Made by a program: the position numbers and the translations under genes. The notes beneath the pieces were generated by a model. The model searched no databases. It was not told the origin of the DNA and was given only the letters and a program-made list of their open reading frames with translations. This document shows, piece by piece, positions 1 to 6,019 of a DNA stretch of 6,019 nucleotides (positions are counted from its first letter, which is position 1; every line of letters begins with the position of its first letter). The DNA comes from Cytophagales bacterium (GTDB lineage: Bacteria > Bacteroidota > Bacteroidia > Cytophagales > Cytophagaceae): assembly GCA_025360235.1 (NCBI GenBank), contig JANYCO010000016.1:1-6019 (forward strand). Reading direction: 5' to 3'.

Positions 1-1
1 T

Positions 2-3000
2 TCATTACCAATTCCCGGGACTTATCAGTCCGATTTTAAAGCGCTCTGGGGTTGCAACACAGATCCGATTCTTACAGATTGTAATCTTAGTCAATCTGAA
101 TCAAAAGTTTCTGCCTTTATAAATACTTCAATTGAGGATCCCATAATTCAAATAGAGACTATTTCGAATACAAAAACTTCATTTTGTAATGCTCCTGCTC
201 AGGTAGTATATTCTATTTCAAATCTTTCCTCAGGTACCTATGCCAGCATTTTATATGGGAAAGACCTTGCCGTGAATTTTATTGGAGAATCAGGTTTCTC
301 AATGCTTGGAAATTTTATTCTTACAAATGAAGCGGGTACATTGAATTTGCCAATAAGCCCAACCGATAATGGAGGCCAATGGGTGCAAAATTTTAATGGA
401 TTATATACCACTGATCCTGACGGAGCCGGAGGATTGTCCGATGCGGATGGGGATGGTTTCTTCGATGATCTGGCTGCAGGTGCTGTTATTTATGTAAAAT
501 ATACAGTTGCAATTACTTGTACCAGCGATATTACAACTGCACCTTCGAATTATTATCATTATATATCCGAAATATATAGCTATGCAACCGGGAATTGTAA
601 TTCTCTGGCATATTCGAATTTCCTTTATTTCCAGTTCTATCATTTTACAAATAGCCAGAATATTTCAGGTCCTACTGATTTGCAGGCAGGCTCTCCAGCC
701 AACTATACTTTTACAATTAACCGATATGGTTCTAACGCTGATGCAAGTGGGATGGAATCAAGAGGGATGATGGATTGTTCTCAAGAAAGATATTATGCCG
801 TATTTAATTTACCTCCTTGGTATAAATATGTTAACGGCTCAGCTTCTTTTAATGGAGTACCATTGGTAGCCTCTGTTGTAGGAAATATAGTGCAAGTTGA
901 AGGTGGTGGATTAAGCGGCTCTTATTCAATTCAGGTGGAATTGGATTGCTCTGTTAACGGAGGTACCGCCACAACAGGAGATATTGTATGGAACATGTAC
1001 CATGAATGTAACAGTTGTTCTTCCTGTAAAGAAAATATTGCCAGTACTTCTTATCAGGTATACAATCATTGTAATTCCTGTCAGGGATTTCACACAAATT
1101 CCTTTAATGCAAAACGTTTTACCTTTGGAAAAATTGAACCATCAGCTGCAAATGGTTATCCTGGATACCACACAGATTTAACGTATGCATCTGCTCCGTC
1201 AGTAAATGAAACTACACCAGGGGTGAAACTGGATGCCGCTTATGAATGTGATTCCATTAAAATGATAGCAAAAGGATTTCTTAATCTTTCAGGTTATACG
1301 CCAGACGAAGCGCATGTTAAAATTTCTTATACTTCACCTTTTTTCAGCAATATCTTTGATTACGCATATGCCTCATGGACTTTAATTTCTGCAGGAGTAA
1401 CGACGGTTTATCCTAATACCTCCCTTCCTCAATATACTTTAAATGGCAACCAGGTACTATTCGATTTTAAAGCACCAGCTTCAATTGCATCAAGTATCCA
1501 GGCAGGGGACAGTTTGTATCTCACAGCTACATTTGCAATTACAAAATCCTCACAAATTTCTCTTGGCCAATTCACAATCCCGGCCTTCAGAGCAGAACAT
1601 TATGGAATACAAAATAATACCAACAGTTCATGTGAAAGTTTTGGTACTTCGTTTAGTATCTACAAAACCAGAGCAAATATTATGTTTGCCTCTTACAGAC
1701 CCTACACTTGTCAGGAAAGTTATTCATTAGGTGCAGCAATACGTTACGATGGCGGAACAGGAGGAGATGATTTCCCAAGCGAGTACAGACCTATTGGACA
1801 TATAAATGATATTACTGTTACACTACCTTATGGTTACAAATGGGTTCCTACAAGTAGGAGCGATTATCTGATTCATGAGGTGAATTGGGCAAGTTTCGGG
1901 TTCCATTCCGTTGATGTTGGCCATCCTTCCATCTCAGGTAATGTATTAAGTTGGTCAAGAAATAACCCTTCTAACATTAACTCTTGGCCGCTTGATGAGC
2001 GTCCATGGACTCCTTGGTCAGTTTTATTTCTGTTTGGACATAGACCAGATTGTTCAGTAGTTCCTAACGGGTCTGTATCTTTCAATAGCGAATCGGTGCA
2101 GTCTTCAGTAACAGTAGCTAACTATGATTATGCTCCATCTGCTTGCAAAGAAACTTCCAGTTATTTTGGAAGTTATAGCGGCTTTAACACAAGTTACCGA
2201 AATCTTCAGGTGTCTGCTGATGTACTCCAGGAAGGCTTTACAAGTAATGTTACCTGGCCAATAAGAATTTCTAATTTTAATGCCAGAGATAATGCCAGTT
2301 TCACATGGATCAAGTTTACTCCAAAATCCACGATTCATCTTACAGGAGCTACAAGAGATGGACTACCATTAACTGTGGTAAATCTTGGAAATAATCGTTA
2401 CATGATTGAAGTGGGTACAGTTAATACTAACACACTTGCTACCGTAAATCTTTTGGCCAGTTACACCAATTGTGTAAATGATTTTGTAGAGGATAGTATT
2501 TATTTAACAGTAGGCAGTGGCTGTAGCAGTTATCCTGCCAGCTTTGAAGACCATGATTGCTTTTTCCCGGTAGTACCTTCATCTCCTTTACAGTTGCAAT
2601 TGAGGTATAAAACATCAAACATGTCTTTTGATATGACAAATTCACCAAGTGGTAATTTTAATCTTTGTGAGAACATGCCTTTTGAATTTACACTAACAAG
2701 TACTCAATATGCAAATCTTCACAACGTAAATTTCTGGATGGTTAATAACAACGATGTTCAAATTATCCCTGGTTCTGTTTATTATACTCATCCCTACACC
2801 GGAACGGCATCGGATGTTTGGAAACCACTTGCTACAGCACCTGACAATAGCAATGGTAATGGAACAAGCGGATGGAAATTTTCCGGAACCACTGGCGTAA
2901 TACCAACTATGAATCCAGAATTTCAGGGAAGTTCTACCGGAGCGGGTTTTGATAAATTTAAGATCAAATTTGACGTAGCAGCAGGTTGTTCATTTGATCC

Positions 3001-4666
3001 TGGTGTCTTGCTTAAATTTCAGGCCTCGGCAATAACCAATTGTAACGATGCGCTCTCCTTTTTGAAAAAGAAAAAAATAAAAATTTCCGGAGTTGATGTG
3101 GATAGTATTGGAATGAAAATCACCACCTCTTCGTTTAGTGGGGTTGATAATTCGTCATTAGTTTCCATTACGCTAACCAATCATGAACCTTTATCTTCAA
3201 AAATTCAGAATCTTAAATTTACAATGCCTGACAAGTTGACCTACCTAAGCAGTAGCTCCAGTCTTGCAGCGCTTTCCTCTTCTACAACTTCTGGTGTAAC
3301 GACAGTTAACTGGCAGATTCCGGCAATCAATAGTGGAAGTAATTATATACTTACATTTAAAGTTCAATTGTCAAACGTAAACAACAACGGAACAACTGCA
3401 CAGATCTCTGCGACCTCCTCCGAAAAGGATTCAGCGCTTTGTGTTGCCACCAATACCCAATGTCATATTAATGCTACTACTGCTGATACCTCTTTAACTA
3501 TACCTTTGTGCTATCCAATTCCGTTACCTGATTTCACTATTTTTACTATTTGTGAAGGAACTCCGGTATTGACAAACAGACCAAGCACCTTAAGGGTAAA
3601 TAATCCTGTGGTCAATGCTGTTTACGAATGGGATTTTAATAATGATAATATCCTGGATTTGATTTCAACAAGTACAGAAGTGCAACACCTTTTTGCTACT
3701 GCAGGACTCTTTCAGGTAAAATTAAATTATAGGGTTCCTAGTTGTGGTGCTGTTTCCAATACAAAACCTATTACAATAAAGTCGTTTGATGGAAGTGCTA
3801 CAGCAGGTGAAATATGTAACGGTCAGCCTACCACTATTTCTGTACAGCCAAGCGATCTTGCCGCAAATGATTATGTATGGTACAGAAACGACAGCCTGCA
3901 GGCCAACCTTCATGGGCCTGTTCAGACAGTAAACAAAGCGGGTATTTACAAAATTGTTATTAAAAGCTTCTCCTGTGTTACTAATATGGCTTTTTTTGAT
4001 GCACCTATATTTCCACTATCAATTGTACCTCCACCTCCACCAAGATTGTTTAGTTTGACTTCCATACAGCAAGGAACGGATGTAAACTATATAGCAGCCT
4101 TTGATGTAGTAATCATCGAAAAATTCTGTCCCGTATTAGGTTGTGGTGAATGTATTAGTCCTTTTATACCAAGAGCAGAAGAGACTTATGTACTCTCGGC
4201 TTGGGTAAAAGAAGATTTGGTAGCAACTGCTACGGTTCCTGTATTAAACTATCCTGATCCAGCGGTTAAAATCGAATTCTATATTCGTAATGCTGCGACG
4301 CAACAACTACAGTTATCTTCGGTATCATTCACCTTTAATACAGTGGGAGATATTATTGAATCTTGGCAAAAAGTACAGGGAGAATTCCAACCTCCGGTAG
4401 GTACAGTTGGGGTAAAAATTTCTCTTATTTCTAATACGCAACACGATATTTACTACGACGATATTCGAATCCATCCATTCAATTCAAATATGAAATCATT
4501 CGTGTTTGATCCAATCACACAGCGGTTAATGGCAGAGCTGGACGAAAATAATTATGCTTCTTATTATGAATACGATAAAGAAGGAAAGTTGGTCAGAGTG
4601 AAAAAAGAAACGGAGCGTGGCGTAAAAACGATCCAGGAAAGCAGAGAGAATTTAAATAAAAGGTAA
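2..4666 (+). CDS. Giant Cys-rich multi-domain surface protein (Ig/DUF11-like repeats, PKD, CBM-like, YD-like tail), 5'-partial
   Basis: This is the C-terminal 1554 residues of a very large exported protein; the frame is open from base 2, so the start codon and signal peptide lie off the left edge. A GTG at 272 is in frame but internal, since uninterrupted and similar coding continues upstream of it. Residues 1 to about 1170 look like roughly seven Ig-like beta-sandwich units rich in Ser, Thr, Asn, Tyr and Gly, with recurrent cysteines and a pattern like 'LPPWYKYVNGSASFNG' (strand, bulge, strand), as in DUF11-type surface repeats. Then come a PKD domain (about 1176-1262), a second Ig-like domain (about 1263-1327), a Pro5 linker (1343-1347), a jelly-roll-like domain (about 1352-1495) and a charged YD-like tail (1497-1554). 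No catalytic motif and no T9SS sorting domain is visible. By family style it is a cell-surface or adhesin-like protein of Bacteroidota. The secreted, structural nature is fairly sure; the ligand and exact role are unknown. It is the first visible gene of a tight three-gene unit. Confidence 0.85.
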   Translation, partial: SLPIPGTYQSDFKALWGCNTDPILTDCNLSQSESKVSAFINTSIEDPIIQIETISNTKTSFCNAPAQVVYSISNLSSGTYASILYGKDLAVNFIGESGFSMLGNFILTNEAGTLNLPISPTDNGGQWVQNFNGLYTTDPDGAGGLSDADGDGFFDDLAAGAVIYVKYTVAITCTSDITTAPSNYYHYISEIYSYATGNCNSLAYSNFLYFQFYHFTNSQNISGPTDLQAGSPANYTFTINRYGSNADASGMESRGMMDCSQERYYAVFNLPPWYKYVNGSASFNGVPLVASVVGNIVQVEGGGLSGSYSIQVELDCSVNGGTATTGDIVWNMYHECNSCSSCKENIASTSYQVYNHCNSCQGFHTNSFNAKRFTFGKIEPSAANGYPGYHTDLTYASAPSVNETTPGVKLDAAYECDSIKMIAKGFLNLSGYTPDEAHVKISYTSPFFSNIFDYAYASWTLISAGVTTVYPNTSLPQYTLNGNQVLFDFKAPASIASSIQAGDSLYLTATFAITKSSQISLGQFTIPAFRAEHYGIQNNTNSSCESFGTSFSIYKTRANIMFASYRPYTCQESYSLGAAIRYDGGTGGDDFPSEYRPIGHINDITVTLPYGYKWVPTSRSDYLIHEVNWASFGFHSVDVGHPSISGNVLSWSRNNPSNINSWPLDERPWTPWSVLFLFGHRPDCSVVPNGSVSFNSESVQSSVTVANYDYAPSACKETSSYFGSYSGFNTSYRNLQVSADVLQEGFTSNVTWPIRISNFNARDNASFTWIKFTPKSTIHLTGATRDGLPLTVVNLGNNRYMIEVGTVNTNTLATVNLLASYTNCVNDFVEDSIYLTVGSGCSSYPASFEDHDCFFPVVPSSPLQLQLRYKTSNMSFDMTNSPSGNFNLCENMPFEFTLTSTQYANLHNVNFWMVNNNDVQIIPGSVYYTHPYTGTASDVWKPLATAPDNSNGNGTSGWKFSGTTGVIPTMNPEFQGSSTGAGFDKFKIKFDVAAGCSFDPGVLLKFQASAITNCNDALSFLKKKKIKISGVDVDSIGMKITTSSFSGVDNSSLVSITLTNHEPLSSKIQNLKFTMPDKLTYLSSSSSLAALSSSTTSGVTTVNWQIPAINSGSNYILTFKVQLSNVNNNGTTAQISATSSEKDSALCVATNTQCHINATTADTSLTIPLCYPIPLPDFTIFTICEGTPVLTNRPSTLRVNNPVVNAVYEWDFNNDNILDLISTSTEVQHLFATAGLFQVKLNYRVPSCGAVSNTKPITIKSFDGSATAGEICNGQPTTISVQPSDLAANDYVWYRNDSLQANLHGPVQTVNKAGIYKIVIKSFSCVTNMAFFDAPIFPLSIVPPPPPRLFSLTSIQQGTDVNYIAAFDVVIIEKFCPVLGCGECISPFIPRAEETYVLSAWVKEDLVATATVPVLNYPDPAVKIEFYIRNAATQQLQLSSVSFTFNTVGDIIESWQKVQGEFQPPVGTVGVKISLISNTQHDIYYDDIRIHPFNSNMKSFVFDPITQRLMAELDENNYASYYEYDKEGKLVRVKKETERGVKTIQESRENLNKR
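440..469 (+). other. Asp-rich calcium-loop-like motif in the giant protein
   Basis: These codons read DADGDGFFDD (residues 147-156 of the visible part). They follow 'TTDPDGAGGLS' and precede the strand 'AVIYVKYTVAITC'. The spacing of aspartates resembles the DxDxDG calcium-binding loops of dockerin and thrombospondin type 3 repeats, which stabilise extracellular multidomain proteins. Only one copy is seen here, so calcium binding is an inference from the motif alone. Confidence 0.5.
1007..1081 (+). other. Cysteine cluster CxxCxxC...CxxC in the giant protein
   Basis: Five cysteines fall within 25 residues: CNSCSSC at 1007-1027 (residues 336-342) and CNSC at 1070-1081 (residues 357-360), separated by a beta-strand-like stretch. 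An additional cysteine lies upstream at 947. The cluster sits between two beta-sandwich units and is followed by 'FNAKRFTFGKIEP', which begins the next unit. In an exported protein these are most likely disulfides locking a domain junction. A metal site is possible from the CxxC spacing, but nothing else supports it. Confidence 0.55.
3527..3788 (+). other. PKD domain in the giant protein
   Basis: About 87 residues (1176-1262) carry the PKD signature: 'VYEWDFNNDN' at 3620-3649 matches the usual Y-x-W-D-F/G-N/D-G core, followed by 'VQHLFATAGLFQVKLNY', which corresponds to the conserved H-x-Y/F-x-x-x-G-x-F/Y-x-V strand pair. PKD domains are Ig-like beta-sandwiches found in surface proteins, adhesins and polysaccharide-degrading enzymes, where they act as spacers or in binding. 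The next roughly 65 residues, to about 3983, form a second Ig-like module with 'YVWYRNDSLQ' and 'AGIYKIVIKSFSC', typical of Bacteroidota surface-protein tandem modules. Confidence 0.8.
4055..4486 (+). other. Carbohydrate-binding-like jelly-roll domain in the giant protein
   Basis: Residues about 1352-1495 follow a five-proline linker (4028-4042). The domain includes a C-x4-C-x2-C cluster (cysteines at 4127, 4142 and 4151), the strand 'YVLSAWVKEDL' (4187-4219), 'SWQKVQGEFQPP' and the closing strand 'DIYYDDIRIHPF' (4445-4480). The order 'Y-x-SAWVK ... W-x-x-x-x-G-x-F-x-P ... YYDDIRI' is the layout of CBM4/9-like galactose-binding jelly-rolls, in which the last strand carries 'DDI'. Sugar binding is not proven, because ligand residues cannot be assigned from sequence reading alone. 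Confidence 0.6.
4490..4663 (+). other. YD-repeat-like charged C-terminal tail of the giant protein
   Basis: The last 58 residues start 'MKSFVFDPITQRLMAELDEN' and continue with 'YYEYDKEGKLVRVKKETERG', ending in a Lys/Arg/Glu-rich stretch. 'FDPITQRLMAEL' and 'YYEYDKEGKLVRV' both resemble the Y/F-D-x(n)-G-x-L/R units of YD/RHS repeats. I recall closely similar tails, of the form 'YVYDP...LMAELDENNYATFYEYDEEG', ending other giant Bacteroidota proteins. The tail is far more charged than the rest and takes the place where a T9SS sorting domain would be expected. No toxin domain follows it. Confidence 0.65.
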
Positions 4667-4668
4667 AA
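4658..4668 (+). promoter_or_regulatory. Ribosome binding region of the 244-residue gene
   Basis: The sequence AAAAGG (4658-4663) lies five bases before the ATG at 4669 and overlaps the last codons of the giant gene, whose TAA occupies 4664-4666. The A-rich context (TAAAAATG) is the kind favoured in Bacteroidota, where Shine-Dalgarno pairing is weak. The two-base gap suggests translational coupling with the upstream gene. Confidence 0.5.
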
Positions 4669-5403
4669 ATGTTAAGTCGAATTCTTTACATATTGTTTGT
4701 GTCACTTATCTCTTTAGAAACGCTGTCGGCTCAGGCTGTTTCAGAGGAACTGAAAAAGATAAAGGCTGCTGATTTGGCATGTATTAATGCGAGCATGAAC
4801 ATTAGCTATAATGTCTATACAAATTATATAACTCAAGTTCCCTTCGACAAACTTAAGGGCGTTTACAAAAAGAACGGACAAAATTATTTTTCCGACATCG
4901 GTGGAATATTGACTGTTAGAAATGATAAAATAGTCTTCAGTGTGGATACAATCTCCAGACTAATTATTCTTGGGGATCACCAAAAGCAACTATACCGATT
5001 AGGAATAGTTGATCTGGATACCTTAGTTCCTTTTTTTGTAAAAACTACAGTTGCTGACCTTAAAAATGGTCAACGTATGATTACCATGGTTTTTAAAGAT
5101 GAACATGAATATGAAAAAATTCAGTTGTTCTATAACCCTGAAACCTATTTTGTAAATAAATTGATTCTTTTTTATTCAAATGAACAAAGTTTAGATGAGG
5201 AGGAAGATTTAACCGAAGAAAAGCCAAGACTGGAAATTAATTATCAGAATATTAATACCACGAGTATTGTTCCTTTAAGTGATTTTTCAGAAAAAAAATA
5301 CTTACAACTGCTTCCAAATGGAGCGATAGGAGTAGACAAATATGCAGAATATGAAATTATGGATGATCGTGAGAAATTTAGAGGTAAACAAAAAAACCAG
5401 TAA
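4669..5403 (+). CDS. Exported 244-residue protein, possible LolA-like fold
   Basis: The product is 244 residues. The N-terminus has a clear Sec signal peptide: R4, a hydrophobic core at about 5-16, then 'LETLSAQA', with cleavage likely after A21 or A23. There is no lipobox cysteine, so a soluble periplasmic or secreted protein is predicted. The mature part alternates beta strands: 'LKGVYKKNGQNYFSDIGG', 'KIVFSVDTISRLIIL' (87-101), and 'IQLFYNPETYFVNKLILFYS'. The order 'Y-K-x-x-G-x-Y ... N-D-K-x-V-x-x-V-D ... I-I-L' is reminiscent of LolA-like half-barrels that carry lipid or lipoprotein, but this is a fold-level guess. An acidic patch (DEEED, 176-180, then EE at 183-184) interrupts the C-terminal half, and the end is Lys/Arg-rich. 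One cysteine (C38) remains. The ATG at 4669 is favoured because it gives a complete signal peptide and follows the previous stop by two bases. The gene ends in tandem TAA TAG stops. Its position suggests it helps export, fold or anchor one of its neighbours; this is inference. Confidence 0.85.
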   Translation: MLSRILYILFVSLISLETLSAQAVSEELKKIKAADLACINASMNISYNVYTNYITQVPFDKLKGVYKKNGQNYFSDIGGILTVRNDKIVFSVDTISRLIILGDHQKQLYRLGIVDLDTLVPFFVKTTVADLKNGQRMITMVFKDEHEYEKIQLFYNPETYFVNKLILFYSNEQSLDEEEDLTEEKPRLEINYQNINTTSIVPLSDFSEKKYLQLLPNGAIGVDKYAEYEIMDDREKFRGKQKNQ

Positions 5404-5406
5404 TAG

Positions 5407-5414
5407 TTGAAAGG
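5407..5414 (+). promoter_or_regulatory. Ribosome binding region of the third gene
   Basis: TTGAAAGG directly abuts the ATG at 5415. The GAAAGG is too close for ideal Shine-Dalgarno spacing, but it is the only purine-rich stretch in the 11-base gap after the TAA at 5401-5403. The ATG is supported by the signal peptide that follows it. Confidence 0.35.
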
Positions 5415-6019
5415 ATGTTAGATAGAAAATTATATATCGGATTTGTTGCACTACTACTTATATTAAAGTCAGGGACTGTCTTTTCTCTTTCTCAGACATT
5501 AGTTATGTCAAATGCGTTGGAAGTTCCCAATATTTGTGGGTTTCCTTGTTTTACATCATGGTCCGGGTTTGGCAATATTTCGGCCAGTGATAATTTATAT
5601 ACCTCTGCAGATTTTGGAGGCTCCGATAATACAACAAACTGGTTATACGCTTCAACAACTAGTTTTACAATACCACCTACCGCTACAATTACAGGTTTTG
5701 GTGTCGCCATAGAAAGATCTTGTGCTGGTGCAAACAATGTATTTGATCTTTCTGTTATGTTAGATGTAACAGGCGCAAACAGAGCAGCTTTTCCTAATTG
5801 GCCAAAAGGACTAGATATGGTTTTCAATTACGGAAATTCAGCCGATCTCTGGGGAAAACCAGCTCCAACCCCCGCCTTCGTAAATTCTGGTTATGGTGTT
5901 TACATTCGTGCTGCTTCATCAGGGAATCTTGTGGTTGCTCAAATAGATCAGGTTACCATAACCGTTTATTATACTCTACCCGCCCCACTTACTTGGATTA
6001 GTTTCGAGGCAAAACAACA
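5415..6019 (+). CDS. Exported beta-sandwich protein, probable T9SS cargo, 3'-partial
   Basis: The frame is open from ATG 5415 to the right edge (201 complete codons plus two bases), so the C-terminus is missing. Residues 1-24 form a Sec signal peptide: 'MLDRK', a hydrophobic core at 6-17, and cleavage likely after 'VFS' (24) or 'SLS' (26). Residues about 41-187 look like one beta-sandwich domain: C41 and C45 flanking 'GFP', 'SASDNLYTSADFGG' (56-69), 'FTIPPTATITGFGVAIERS' (84-102), 'NYGNSADLWGKP' (138-149), 'SGYGVYIRAAS' and 'AQIDQVTITVYYT' (175-187). I recall this order (ASD-x-x-Y, IP-x-x-ATI-x-G-x-x-V-x-I, LWG, FGV, VD-x-x-x-V-T-V-Y-Y-T) from hypothetical surface proteins, but it has no function I can name. 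Residues 189-200, 'LPAPLTWISFEAK', resemble the 'LPVELLSFTAK' start of the module that precedes type A T9SS sorting domains. T9SS secretion is therefore likely but unproven, since the sorting domain lies outside the window. The gene starts 11 bases after the previous stop. Confidence 0.82.
   Translation, partial: MLDRKLYIGFVALLLILKSGTVFSLSQTLVMSNALEVPNICGFPCFTSWSGFGNISASDNLYTSADFGGSDNTTNWLYASTTSFTIPPTATITGFGVAIERSCAGANNVFDLSVMLDVTGANRAAFPNWPKGLDMVFNYGNSADLWGKPAPTPAFVNSGYGVYIRAASSGNLVVAQIDQVTITVYYTLPAPLTWISFEAKQ

Noticed and set aside
401..2648. Several short open frames on either strand inside the giant gene
   Set aside because: They overlap a long, motif-bearing frame that stays open for 4.6 kb. 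Their products are low-complexity, Ile/Ser/Leu-rich shadows.
4490..4663. RHS-type polymorphic toxin
   Set aside because: Only one or two YD-like units are present. There is no RHS core (PxxxxDPxGL), no toxin domain after it, and the next gene is an exported protein with a signal peptide rather than a typical immunity protein.
4664..4668. Promoter or terminator between the first two genes
   Set aside because: The gap is two bases and no stem-loop with a T-run is present, so read-through is expected.
5291..5298. Run of eight A as a possible programmed frameshift site
   Set aside because: The zero frame continues to a sensible end with tandem stops 11 bases before the next gene. There is no downstream structure or extended alternative frame, so it is just Glu-Lys-Lys codons.
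5492..5827. 111-residue open frame on the minus strand
   Set aside because: It lies antisense to the third gene, whose + frame has a signal peptide and coherent beta-domain motifs. The minus product has no signal, motif or ribosome site.
5798..6001. 67-residue + frame near the right edge
   Set aside because: It is out of frame with the third gene, whose frame encodes the domain's 'LWG' and 'VTVYYT' landmarks through the same bases.

Overview
The window is AT-rich and shows three genes on the + strand, in the order and style of a secreted-protein locus from the phylum Bacteroidota (Cytophagales, Flavobacteriia or Chitinophagales type). The evidence for this lineage is protein style. There is a giant, Cys-rich, beta-rich extracellular protein with a PKD domain and a YD-repeat-like tail, Sec signal peptides ending in 'SAQA', and a third protein reaching an 'LPAPLTWISFEAK' segment like the 'LPVELLSFTAK' module that precedes type IX secretion (T9SS) sorting domains. 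No rRNA, tRNA or marker gene is present, so the lineage cannot be narrowed further.

Layout: (1) Positions 2-4666 hold the 3' part of a very large gene. The frame is open from the left edge, so the true start lies outside the window. The visible 1554 residues form a chain of immunoglobulin-like/DUF11-like beta domains, followed by a PKD domain, a second Ig-like domain, a short proline linker, a carbohydrate-binding-like jelly-roll and a charged YD-like C-terminal tail. (2) Positions 4669-5403, starting 2 bases later, encode a 244-residue exported protein that may have a LolA-like fold. (3) From 5415 to the right edge, after an 11-base gap, runs the N-terminal 201 residues of a third exported protein. 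It has a beta-sandwich domain and then what looks like the start of a T9SS C-terminal region.

The spacings (2 and 11 bases), the shared strand and the absence of any promoter-sized gap or terminator indicate one transcription unit. All three products are predicted to leave the cytoplasm. The simplest reading is an envelope or surface cassette: a giant surface or adhesin-like protein, a small periplasmic or envelope partner, and a probable T9SS cargo protein. Joint function is inference from gene order. No enzyme active site, toxin, defence module, mobile element, CRISPR array or RNA gene was seen, and there is no gene-free stretch longer than 11 bases.
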